Positions 1 to 5,990 of a stretch of DNA of 9,588 nt are shown one piece after another (the first letter of the stretch is position 1; each line of letters starts with the position of its first letter). Source of the stretch: Planctomycetota bacterium (GTDB lineage: Bacteria > Planctomycetota > UBA11346); contig CANIXE010000056.1 in assembly GCA_947470885.1 (NCBI GenBank), forward strand, positions 1-9,588. Direction: 5' to 3'. The notes beneath the pieces are model-generated. The model searched no databases, had not been told where the DNA came from, and saw only the letters and a list, made by a program, of their open reading frames with translations. The position numbers and the translations under genes are program-made.

Positions 1-10
1 ATTGTACCGA

Positions 11-34
11 GCCGACGTGGCCGTCGGCGCTCCC
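11..34 (+). repeat. REP-like hairpin with GCTCCC tag (element end cut by window edge)
   Basis: A perfect 7-bp stem (GCCGACG at 11-17, CGTCGGC at 22-28) encloses a TGGC loop (18-21) and is followed directly by GCTCCC (29-34). The same layout, with different but compensating stem bases, occurs at 1095-1118, inverted at 1015-1038, and in each unit of the array at 4655-4877. It lies about 30 bp beyond the menA stop codon, so it would be in the 3' untranslated part of a menBA transcript. Only one end of the element is visible; a partner end may lie left of the window. Confidence 0.6.
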
Positions 35-66
35 GGCACAGGCGCTCCTGGGGCAGCCTCATCGAG

Positions 67-942
67 TCACCGGACATGGAGAATCACCAGGGCCAGGCCG
101 GTGAGCAGCTCCAGAGCGGCGCTTTTCCCCAGGAATCCATTCAGTTCGGCGCCCTGGGCCTTGGCCACGCCCCGGGCCAGGAGCATGCCGCCCATGGCTG
201 CCAGACCGGCGGGCAGGATGTACCGGGCCTGATCGGCGGAGGGCACCTGGGTGGCGGCAACCAGCAGACACAGGGCCGCCCCGGCGTGGAGCATCCCGTA
301 GTACGCCCGGCTGGCCCGGTCTCCCAGGCGCACGCACAGGGTCCGCTTGCCTACTTTCGCATCCGTGGGGATGTCCCGCAGATTATTGACGCAGATGATG
401 GTGGCCGCCTGCAGGCCCACGGCGCTGGCCACCAGCCACCAGGTGAGGGGCAGTCGGCCGGCGAGGATCCACGCGGTGCCCAGGACCGCGAACCAGCCGA
501 AGAAGAGGAACACGAACAGGTCCCCCAGGCCGATGTAGGCCAGGGGAAACGGCCCGGCGGTATAGCCCACGGCGCAGACTAGGCTGATCAGCCCGAGGAC
601 CAGGATCGGCCAACCCCCGGTGCCCGCCAGCCACAGGCCGACACCCAGGGCGGCAGTCAGGACCACGCCGGTGGCGATCAACATCGCCCGGGGCGAGATC
701 AGCCCGGCGGCCACCGCCCGCTGGGGGCCGATGCGCTCGGCGGTGTCCGCGCCCTTCAAGGCATCGAAGGCGTCATTGGCGAAATTGCAGCCGATCTGGA
801 TCAGCAGGGCCCCCACCAGGCAACCCGCCGCCAGGTCCCAGCGCACCGCGCCCACGCTGCCGGCCAGGGCCGTGCCCACCGCCACTGGGACGATGCCCGC
901 CGCCAGGGTCTTGGGCCGGGTTGCCGCCAGCCAGGGGTTCAT
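67..942 (-). CDS. menA: 1,4-dihydroxy-2-naphthoate polyprenyltransferase (MenA)
   Basis: A 291-residue polytopic membrane enzyme of the UbiA prenyltransferase superfamily. MenA attaches a polyprenyl chain to 1,4-dihydroxy-2-naphthoate with loss of CO2, giving demethylmenaquinone. Seen in the sequence: MNPWLAATRPKTL at the N-terminus as in many MenA proteins; the first Mg-diphosphate motif NDAFD at residues 56-60; and the second polar motif NNLRDIPTDAKVGKRTL at 186-202, which is characteristic of MenA within the superfamily. Several hydrophobic segments span the chain, and the length is normal. I chose the ATG at 942 because the longer open frame, upstream to 1062, translates the repeat element at 1012-1121 and has no homologous look. 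No Shine-Dalgarno is visible before this ATG (context ...CGGCAACC). It lies downstream of menB on the same strand, 222 bp apart. A TATGCT hexamer 15 nt before the ATG could be its own -10 box. Confidence 0.93.
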   Translation of the reverse strand: MNPWLAATRPKTLAAGIVPVAVGTALAGSVGAVRWDLAAGCLVGALLIQIGCNFANDAFDALKGADTAERIGPQRAVAAGLISPRAMLIATGVVLTAALGVGLWLAGTGGWPILVLGLISLVCAVGYTAGPFPLAYIGLGDLFVFLFFGWFAVLGTAWILAGRLPLTWWLVASAVGLQAATIICVNNLRDIPTDAKVGKRTLCVRLGDRASRAYYGMLHAGAALCLLVAATQVPSADQARYILPAGLAAMGGMLLARGVAKAQGAELNGFLGKSAALELLTGLALVILHVR

Positions 943-1011
943 GGTTGCCGGGTTTTCAGCATACGCATTGGCTCTCGTGTGGAAAAAGCCACGTTGCGCA
1001 CCGGACGACCC

Positions 1012-1121
1012 ACTGGGAGCGCCGAGCGCCAGCTCGGCTTCGGGACGACTCCCCCGTGGCATCGACGTCAGTTGCCGTACCGCGCATCTCCGAGGCCGAG
1101 CTGGCGCTCGGCGCTCCCAGT
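1012..1121. repeat. 110-bp intergenic element with perfect 27-bp inverted ends
   Basis: Bases 1012-1038 and 1095-1121 are perfect reverse complements (27 of 27), separated by 56 bp. Each end itself folds into a 7-bp hairpin: GCCGAGC/GCTCGGC with a GCCA loop at 1021-1038, and the same stem with a TGGC loop at 1095-1112. Each hairpin is flanked outward by GGGAGC (1015-1020) or GCTCCC (1113-1118). This resembles the paired, inverted arrangement of REP sequences in bacterial interspersed mosaic elements, or a very short non-autonomous element. It lies between menB and menA, 70 bp before the menA start, so a menBA transcript would carry a strong double hairpin. No coding content is evident and no target-site duplication was seen flanking it. 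Confidence 0.8.
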
Positions 1122-1133
1122 TCGGCCACTGAT

Positions 1134-1157
1134 GGTCCGGTTTTATTCGGCCAGACC
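1134..1157 (-). terminator. weak hairpin just after menB
   Basis: Read on the minus strand, GGTCTGG and CCGGACC (plus-strand 1151-1157 and 1134-1140) can pair over 7 bp with one G-U, enclosing a 10-nt A-rich loop, starting 8 nt past the menB stop. There is no T run after the stem, so an intrinsic terminator is doubtful. It may attenuate or stabilise the menB 3' end, or be incidental. Confidence 0.2.
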
Positions 1158-1164
1158 CGGGGAT

Positions 1165-2010
1165 TCATGGCAGTCGGGGAAACTTCGAGAAATCCGGCTT
1201 CCGCTTATTCACATAGGCCGAATGGCCCTCTTTGCCCTCTTCGGTCATGTAGAACAGCAGGGTGGCGTTGCCTGCCAGTTCCTGGAGTCCGGACTGGCCG
1301 TCACAGTCGGCGTTGAACGCGGACTTCAGGCAGCGCAGAGCCATGGGGGAATGCTGGAGCATCTCGTCGCACAGGCTGAGGGTCTTGGCCTCCAGCTCCG
1401 CCAGGGGCACTACGTCGTTGATCAGGCCCATGTCCAGGGCCTGCTTGGCGTCGTACTGGCGGCAGGTGAACCAGAATTCCCGGGCCTTCTTCTGGCCGAT
1501 GCAGCGGGCCAGGTAGCTGGCGCCGAATCCGGCGTCGAAGCTGCCGACCCGGGGCCCGGTCTGGCCGAAGCGGGCGTTTTCCGCGGCGATGGTGATGTCG
1601 CACACCAGGTGCAGCACCTGGCCGCCGCCGATGGCCCAGCCGGCGACCATGGCCACCACGGGCTTGGGGCAGGAGCGGATTTCTTTTTGCAGGTCCAGCA
1701 CGTTCAGCCGGGGGATGACGTCGCCGCCCTTGCCGCCGACATAGCCGCCGTGGCCGCGCACCCGCTGGTCGCCGCCGGAGCAGAACGCCTTTTCGCCGGC
1801 CCCGGTGAGGATGATCGCTCCCACTTGGCCATCATCCCGGGCGTGCTGGAGGGCATCCCGCAGCTCCTGGATAGTTTTCGGAGTGAAGGCGTTGTGGACC
1901 TTGGGCCGGTTGATCATCAGGCGCGCCACGCTGCCGTGCTCGCGCTTCTGATGGTCGTAGCGGATGTCCTCGTAGCCGCGGTCGATGGGGGTCCAGGTGG
2001 GCGTGGTCAT
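1165..2010 (-). CDS. menB: 1,4-dihydroxy-2-naphthoyl-CoA synthase (MenB)
   Basis: A 281-residue crotonase-fold enzyme of the cytoplasm. It closes the ring of o-succinylbenzoyl-CoA to 1,4-dihydroxy-2-naphthoyl-CoA in menaquinone synthesis. The match to MenB is clear along the whole chain: AFCSGGDQRVRGHGGY at 75-90 (CoA and oxyanion-hole region), GWAIGGGQVLHLVCD at 124-138 (second oxyanion strand), QTGPRVGSFDAGFG at 150-163, CRQYDAKQALDMGL downstream, and the C-terminal tail ending KRKPDFSKFPRLP, which in MenB reaches into a neighbouring subunit. Gly152 in the QTG motif marks the bicarbonate-dependent type I enzymes; type II enzymes have an Asp there. The ATG at 2010 gives the normal family length; the frame stays open upstream to 2088 without conserved sequence. 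No Shine-Dalgarno is visible. It is first of the menB-menA pair and is transcribed away from the antitoxin gene, with a 111-bp gap between their starts. Confidence 0.96.
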   Translation of the reverse strand: MTTPTWTPIDRGYEDIRYDHQKREHGSVARLMINRPKVHNAFTPKTIQELRDALQHARDDGQVGAIILTGAGEKAFCSGGDQRVRGHGGYVGGKGGDVIPRLNVLDLQKEIRSCPKPVVAMVAGWAIGGGQVLHLVCDITIAAENARFGQTGPRVGSFDAGFGASYLARCIGQKKAREFWFTCRQYDAKQALDMGLINDVVPLAELEAKTLSLCDEMLQHSPMALRCLKSAFNADCDGQSGLQELAGNATLLFYMTEEGKEGHSAYVNKRKPDFSKFPRLP

Positions 2011-2089
2011 GGCGCGGCAGCGTGGGGGTGTTGCCCCGGTGGTCCAGGGCGACCGCCGTGCAGGTGCTTGGCGATGTCCTCGGTTCACT

Positions 2090-2108
2090 TGACCAGGTCA
2101 CCTGGTCA
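2090..2108. promoter_or_regulatory. 19-bp palindromic operator of the toxin-antitoxin genes
   Basis: TGACCAGGTCACCTGGTCA is a perfect palindrome of two 9-bp arms around a single C at 2099. It ends 13 nt before the antitoxin ATG and partly overlaps a TTGACC that resembles a -35 box (2089-2094). Phd/YefM-type antitoxins commonly bind palindromes in this position to repress their own operon, so this is the likely autoregulatory site. It lies in the gap shared with menB, so it might also affect menB, though it is about 80 bp from that start. Confidence 0.7.
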
Positions 2109-2113
2109 GGAGG
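2108..2113 (+). promoter_or_regulatory. canonical ribosome binding site of the antitoxin
   Basis: AGGAGG ends 8 nt before the ATG at 2122. This perfect Shine-Dalgarno fixes the antitoxin start. It is the only one I found ahead of any gene in the window. Confidence 0.8.
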
Positions 2114-2121
2114 ATGCCGCC

Positions 2122-2337
2122 ATGTCCACTAGCAACATCCTCGAAGCGAAGACCCATCTCTCGCACTTGGTTGATCAGGCCTGCCAGGGTGAGGAAGTCA
2201 TTATCGCCCGCAAAGGGCGTCCTTTGGTTCGATTGGTACCGATTCCCCCCATGATTCGTGAGCCTGGGGAATTTCGCGGGCGGATCAGTGGGGATATCAC
2301 CGGGCCGATCGGTTCGGAGGACGGGGCTTGGGGCTGA
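2122..2337 (+). CDS. Phd/YefM-family antitoxin
   Basis: A 71-residue protein. Residues 1-42 follow the Phd/YefM DNA-binding pattern: an opening strand and helix (SNILEAKTHLSHLVDQA), a turn with EEVIIARKGRPLVRLVP, and then a divergent tail. In this family the N-terminal half dimerises and binds the operator, while the tail, here 43-71 and rich in Gly, Glu and Asp, wraps the toxin. The start is set by AGGAGG at 2108-2113. The stop codon shares its last base with the toxin start (TGATG), an arrangement that usually couples translation and keeps antitoxin in excess. The palindrome at 2090-2108 is the likely self-repression site. The strong ribosome binding site differs from the rest of the window and fits acquisition as a mobile module, though this is only suggestive. 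Confidence 0.88.
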   Translation: MSTSNILEAKTHLSHLVDQACQGEEVIIARKGRPLVRLVPIPPMIREPGEFRGRISGDITGPIGSEDGAWG

Positions 2338-2726
2338 TGCGGGGTATCCTGCTCGATACCCACGCCCTGCTGTGGTGGATGGCGGATGACCCCCAGTTGG
2401 GGGAACGGATCAGAACGATCCTGCACGAGGGCCTGACCCCGATCCATGTCTCGGCGGCCACCGTTTGGGAAATCGGCATCAAGCATCGCCTGGGACGTCT
2501 GCCGGGGGTGGAAGACTTCTTGGCCGAGCCGGGGATCTGTTTTCAGCGTTGGTCATTCCTGCCTCTGCCAATGGATCATGACGATGCCCGGGTGGCAGCG
2601 GCATTGACCTGGGAACACCGGGATCCCTTCGATCGCATGCTGGTGGCTCAGAGCCGGCGTCACCAGCTTCGTTTGGCCAGCTGTGATCCGGCCATTGCCG
2701 CCTACCACCCCGACTGTCTGTGGTAG
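2337..2726 (+). CDS. PIN-domain toxin, VapC family
   Basis: A 129-residue single-domain PIN protein, expected to be a Mg-dependent ribonuclease neutralised by the upstream antitoxin. Visible motifs: LLDTHALLWW with Asp7; VSAATVWEIGIK with Glu45; HRDPFDRMLVAQ with Asp96 and Asp99; and ASCDPAI with Asp117. These acidic residues form the metal site in PIN nucleases, and the set looks intact. Known VapC enzymes cut tRNA or rRNA; the target here cannot be predicted. The ATG at 2337 overlaps the antitoxin stop by one base; a TTG at 2328 would add three residues and is less likely. Its stop lies 18 bp from the converging ccsA-like gene. Pairing a Phd/YefM antitoxin with a PIN toxin is common in chromosomes. 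Confidence 0.9.
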   Translation: MRGILLDTHALLWWMADDPQLGERIRTILHEGLTPIHVSAATVWEIGIKHRLGRLPGVEDFLAEPGICFQRWSFLPLPMDHDDARVAAALTWEHRDPFDRMLVAQSRRHQLRLASCDPAIAAYHPDCLW

Positions 2727-2744
2727 GCGACCAAAGCCGGGTGG

Positions 2745-4595
2745 TCAGCCCTTCGCCGCCACCGAGCCTTTGATCACCGACAGCTGCCAGCCGGTGAACA
2801 ACAGTTGGGCGGCGGTGAGGGGCAGGACGATGGACTGGCCGCCGCTGCCGAAGCCGTAAGCGTGCAATCCGGTGCCGAGGATGAAGTTCACCCCGTACCA
2901 GCTCCACAGCACGGACAGGAAGCCGAGGACACTCCAGGCCGCCAGGCCGGTGGGGCCGACGGCGCCGACGTAGCGCAGATGGAGGGGGATGAGGTAGGTC
3001 AGGCAGACGATCAGGGCGCCGACCTCCTTGGGATCCCAGCCCCAGAAGCGGCCCCAGGCGGCGTCCGCCCACCAGCCGCCCAGCAGGGTGCCGGCGATGA
3101 TCAGGACGGTGCCGACTTGCAGGCAGCGGTAGAGGGCCCGGCTTTCCTCCATGGTGACCTTGCGCTTTTCCCGCCAGGCCTGCCACAGGGCGATATTGCC
3201 CAGGACCAGGGCCAGGGCATAGGCGGCGTAGCTGGCGACCACCGTCTTCACGTGGATCCACAGCCAGAACCGGGAACGCAGCACCGGTTGCAGCTGGCCG
3301 ATGTTGTTGCCCATCTCCGGGGGCATGGCTTCGCCCACCATGGCGCACAATCCGGCGGCGATGGCCCCGGCCACCAGGTACAGGCCATTGCCGCTGGTCT
3401 TGGCCATGATCAGGCCCATGACCCCGGCGATCAGAGCGACGAAGATCAGAGTCTCGTAAAGGTTGGTCACCGCCCCCAGGCCGGTGATGATGCAGCGGGC
3501 GGTCAAGCCGGCGGTGGTGGCCACCAGGCCGATGACCACCAGGGTGGTGCCCACCCGCCGCCAGGTCGGGCCCCGACGCAAGCCGAACGCTGCCGTCACG
3601 CCGCCGAAGATGAACGCCAGCCAAGCGAAGGTGAACACCGACGACCGCTTGTAGAACAGCTCCAGATCGATCAGGCCCGGGCTGGGCCAGGAGGATCTGG
3701 GCGTGGTCAGTCCGGCATCCCGGGCCTGGCCGGCCGCGGCGCAGGCGGCGACGAAGGGGGGCAGGGCCTTGGCCACGGCGGCACCACCTTCCGCCAGGGA
3801 TTTCAGCTCCTTGCTGGCGGCGACGATGGGGGCCAGCAGGCCGTCCTTCGGGGCGCTGGCCAGGAGGGGATCGGGATCCCGCACCAGGTCCTCGAAGTTC
3901 AGCCAGATGTCTGCCCGGGCCAGGGCCGCGGCGGCACCGTCGTTCCCCGGGGCCACCAGGGCGTTGTGCAAACGTTCCCGCCAGGGGCGGTTGTGGTCGG
4001 CGGCGACCTGGGCGGCGAGGCCGATGGCCCAGGCTTGGTCTGCTTTGGTGGCGGCCAGGGGGGCGAGGAGGATCGTCCGGCCGGTGAGAAATTCGACGGT
4101 CTCGCTGTAGCGTCCCACCAGGGCGTTCATCGCTTCGTCCTCCCGGGTCCATTCCCCTAGGCGCTGGCCGCTGCGGTCGCTCTGGGTCTTGCGCTGGCTG
4201 ACTTCCGCGAGGTCGTTTCGGTGGGCCTCGATCTGGTCCAGGGAGGCCCATTGGCCGGTCAGGCCCAGGGTCTTCTGGGTGGCTAGGAACGGGGTGTAGA
4301 CCAGGGGCCGGTCCTGCCAGCCCTGGGGCGCCAGCAGCATCGCCAGGACCAAGTCCGTCGCCGGCCAGGTGCGGGTGATGTGCTGGCCACTGGCGTTGAC
4401 CACCGTGCCGAAGGGCAGCTTGCCGGTGATCGCAAGGAGGGATTCCTCGGCGGCGGTGGCGAAGGGTTTGACCCGGCCCTGGTGGAGCACCGGCCAAGCG
4501 GTGGTCTCGGCGGGCTGGGTCGGAACCACCAATTCGGCGGCGGTGGTGCAGGCGGCGAAGGTCAGGACCAGGCAGAGCAGGCGGAGGATAGACAT
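2745..4595 (-). CDS. ccsA: CcsA-type cytochrome c biogenesis protein with large N-terminal domain
   Basis: A 616-residue membrane protein. The C-terminal part (about 315-610) is the CcsA/CcmC/CcmF heme-handling domain of System II cytochrome c maturation, which moves heme across the membrane and presents it for attachment to CXXCH apocytochromes. Seen: the tryptophan-rich WWD motif WWADAAWGRFWGWDPKE at 508-524, NLYETLIF at 378-385, and candidate heme-ligand histidines His448 (WIHVK) and His578 (GLHAYGFGSGG), with several transmembrane segments. Residues 1-20 form a signal peptide or membrane anchor; Cys16 is in a poor lipobox, so a lipoprotein is unlikely. Residues 21-310 are probably extracytoplasmic and begin with PVLHQGRVKPFATAAEE, a motif I associate with CcsA fusions in Bacteroidetes and Planctomycetes. 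No ResB/CcsB partner lies in the window. The ATG at 4595 is chosen because the upstream frame to 4892 only translates the tandem repeat. No Shine-Dalgarno is present. Confidence 0.88.
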   Translation of the reverse strand: MSILRLLCLVLTFAACTTAAELVVPTQPAETTAWPVLHQGRVKPFATAAEESLLAITGKLPFGTVVNASGQHITRTWPATDLVLAMLLAPQGWQDRPLVYTPFLATQKTLGLTGQWASLDQIEAHRNDLAEVSQRKTQSDRSGQRLGEWTREDEAMNALVGRYSETVEFLTGRTILLAPLAATKADQAWAIGLAAQVAADHNRPWRERLHNALVAPGNDGAAAALARADIWLNFEDLVRDPDPLLASAPKDGLLAPIVAASKELKSLAEGGAAVAKALPPFVAACAAAGQARDAGLTTPRSSWPSPGLIDLELFYKRSSVFTFAWLAFIFGGVTAAFGLRRGPTWRRVGTTLVVIGLVATTAGLTARCIITGLGAVTNLYETLIFVALIAGVMGLIMAKTSGNGLYLVAGAIAAGLCAMVGEAMPPEMGNNIGQLQPVLRSRFWLWIHVKTVVASYAAYALALVLGNIALWQAWREKRKVTMEESRALYRCLQVGTVLIIAGTLLGGWWADAAWGRFWGWDPKEVGALIVCLTYLIPLHLRYVGAVGPTGLAAWSVLGFLSVLWSWYGVNFILGTGLHAYGFGSGGQSIVLPLTAAQLLFTGWQLSVIKGSVAAKG

Positions 4596-4654
4596 TGGCT
4601 GGTGATTCCATCGGATCCCCAGCCAGCGCAACCCCGGTCTCTGAAGCGTCGGCG

Positions 4655-4877
4655 CCCTCGCCGGCTTCTGAGGCAGTGCGAGCCGGCGGGGGCGCCGGCG
4701 CTCCCGGGAATTCCGCACGCCGATCCTGGGAGCGTCCTCGCCGGCTTCTGAGGCAGCGCGAGCCGGCGGGGGCGCCGGCGCTCCCGGGAATTCCGCACCC
4801 CGATCCTGGGAGCGCCCTCGCCGGCTTCGGAGGCAGCGCGAGCCGGCGGGGGCGCCGGCGCTCCCGGGAATTCCGCA
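4655..4877. repeat. 80-bp tandem repeat, about 2.8 copies, with hairpins
   Basis: Units lie at 4655-4734, 4735-4814 and 4815-4877 (the last is 63 bp). By eye the first two differ at 3 of 80 positions and the third differs from the second at 2 of 63. Each unit holds GCCGGCG-GGGG-CGCCGGC followed by GCTCCC (hairpins at 4682-4699, 4762-4779 and 4842-4859), the same plan as the hairpins at 11-34 and 1012-1121. A further copy of GCCGGC upstream in each unit permits a competing 8-bp stem (CGCCGGCT at 4659-4666 with AGCCGGCG at 4681-4688 in unit 1). The array fills most of the 379-bp gap between trpS and the ccsA-like gene. Spurious Arg/Pro/Ala-rich frames cross it on both strands and are not genes. 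The rest of the gap (4596-4654 and 4878-4974) shows only a small hairpin at 4918-4930. Confidence 0.9.
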
Positions 4878-4917
4878 TCTCGGCGATTTCACCCAGGACC
4901 GGTATTCTCCGAAAGCA

Positions 4918-4930
4918 GGGGCTGTGCCCC
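4918..4930 (-). terminator. small GC-rich hairpin downstream of trpS
   Basis: On the minus strand GGGGC-ACA-GCCCC forms a 5-bp stem with a 3-nt loop, followed by TGCTTTC, about 45 nt past the trpS stop. It is short and the T tract is poor, so it is at best a weak terminator between trpS and the ccsA-like gene. Confidence 0.25.
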
Positions 4931-4974
4931 CATTTCGTTACGGACTTGACGGCCCGCCAGCCTTCAGCGGTGGC

Positions 4975-5967
4975 TTATAACCCGGCGGCGGCCCGGGCTT
5001 TCTGCACCGTGATCTGGGCCACGGCCCGGGCCTTGCCCGCACCGGCCTTGAGTACCTGGTCAATGTACCCCTGATCCGCCATCAGGGCCGCCCGCCGGGA
5101 TCGGGCTGGGCCGAAGTGATCCAGGATCAACTCGAACAGGGCCTGTTTGGCGTGGCCGTAGCCAAAGCCCTCCGGGGAATGCCGAGAGGGATCGGCGTAC
5201 TTCGCCGCCAGGTCCCGGGTGCGCGGGTCATCCTTGCCGGCGATCCCCCGGAAGATCCGGAAGATGCTGCAAGTCTCCGGGTCCTTCGCGTCGGACACGC
5301 CCTTGGAATCCGTTTTGATGGACATCAGCCGCTTGCGCAGGGGCTTTTCCTCCTGGAACGGATCGATGGTGTTGCCGTAGCTCTTGGACATTTTTTCGCC
5401 GTCGATCCCGGGCAAGACTTCCGCATCCGGGGCCAGGCGATGGCCGGGAATGGTGAACACCGCGGTCTGGAATTCGTGGTTGAAGCGCAGGGCCAGGTCC
5501 CGGGTGATCTCGATGTGCTGGACCTGGTCTTTGCCCACCGGGACGATGTCTGCCTGGGGCGCGAGAATGTCCGCGGCTTGCAGGATCGGGTAGGTGTAGA
5601 GTCCGACGTTGGCGGAGAATCCCTTCGCCAGCTTGTCCTTGTAGCTCACCGCCTTGTCCATGAACGAGGTGGGGCAGACGCAGGACAGCAACCAGGCCAG
5701 TTCGGTGACTTCCGGCACGTCGTGCTGGACGTAGATGGCGGTCTTGGCCGGATCCAGGCCGAAGGCCAGGTAGTCGACGACGATCTGCCGGGTGGCCGCC
5801 CGCAGGGCCGCCGGATCCCGCTGGGTGGTCAGGGCGTGGTAGCTGGCGACGAACACGAACATCTCGTGCTGGGCGGCCTGCAGATCAAGAAACTGACGGA
5901 TCGCCCCGGCGTAGTTGCCGAGGTGGAGCTGGCCGGAGGGCTGGATGCCGGAGAGGACGCGGGGCAT
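4975..5967 (-). CDS. trpS: tryptophanyl-tRNA synthetase (TrpS)
   Basis: A 330-residue class Ic aminoacyl-tRNA synthetase that charges tRNA-Trp in the cytoplasm; the length is typical of bacterial TrpS. Seen: SGIQPSGQLHLGNY at 6-19, containing the HIGH-type signature HLGN (15-18); the region around VGKDQVQHIEITRDLA at 144-159, characteristic of TrpS; and the KMSKS loop at 192-196 (GEKMSKSYGN). The C-terminal helices that bind the anticodon follow and end normally. The ATG at 5967 begins MPRVLSGIQP, matching the family N-terminus; the longer frame to 6351 runs out of frame through the protease gene. The gene starts 23 bp after the M50 protease stop on the same strand, so the two are probably cotranscribed. 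No Shine-Dalgarno precedes it; the preceding bases are C-rich. Confidence 0.97.
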   Translation of the reverse strand: MPRVLSGIQPSGQLHLGNYAGAIRQFLDLQAAQHEMFVFVASYHALTTQRDPAALRAATRQIVVDYLAFGLDPAKTAIYVQHDVPEVTELAWLLSCVCPTSFMDKAVSYKDKLAKGFSANVGLYTYPILQAADILAPQADIVPVGKDQVQHIEITRDLALRFNHEFQTAVFTIPGHRLAPDAEVLPGIDGEKMSKSYGNTIDPFQEEKPLRKRLMSIKTDSKGVSDAKDPETCSIFRIFRGIAGKDDPRTRDLAAKYADPSRHSPEGFGYGHAKQALFELILDHFGPARSRRAALMADQGYIDQVLKAGAGKARAVAQITVQKARAAAGL

Positions 5968-5990
5968 GGGGGTGTTGCGCAGTTCGGGGT

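Noticed and set aside
979..2121. Long open plus-strand frame running antisense through menB into the antitoxin
   Set aside because: GC-rich sequence keeps antisense frames open; the translation is low-complexity and unlike any protein, while menB on the minus strand is unmistakable. Only the part from 2122 is a gene.
2805..4160. Plus-strand frame of about 450 codons opposite the ccsA-like gene
   Set aside because: Composition is Gln/Gly/His-rich nonsense expected from the complement of hydrophobic codons; the opposite strand holds clear CcsA motifs.
4655..4877. CRISPR array
   Set aside because: The units are joined tandem copies without unique spacers, and no cas genes are present.
2479..4878. 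About 800-codon minus-strand frame overlapping the ccsA-like gene
   Set aside because: Its translation is dominated by Arg, Pro and Gly with no conserved motif. It is a frame-shifted reading of the ccsA-like gene plus the tandem repeat.
4596..4892. N-terminal extension of the ccsA-like gene through the repeats
   Set aside because: The extension merely translates the 80-bp repeat in three copies. The signal-peptide-like segment begins at the ATG at 4595.
4596..4974. tRNA-dependent leader (T-box) or tryptophan attenuator
   Set aside because: The gap lies downstream of trpS, not upstream, and I see no T-box consensus or Trp-rich leader peptide.
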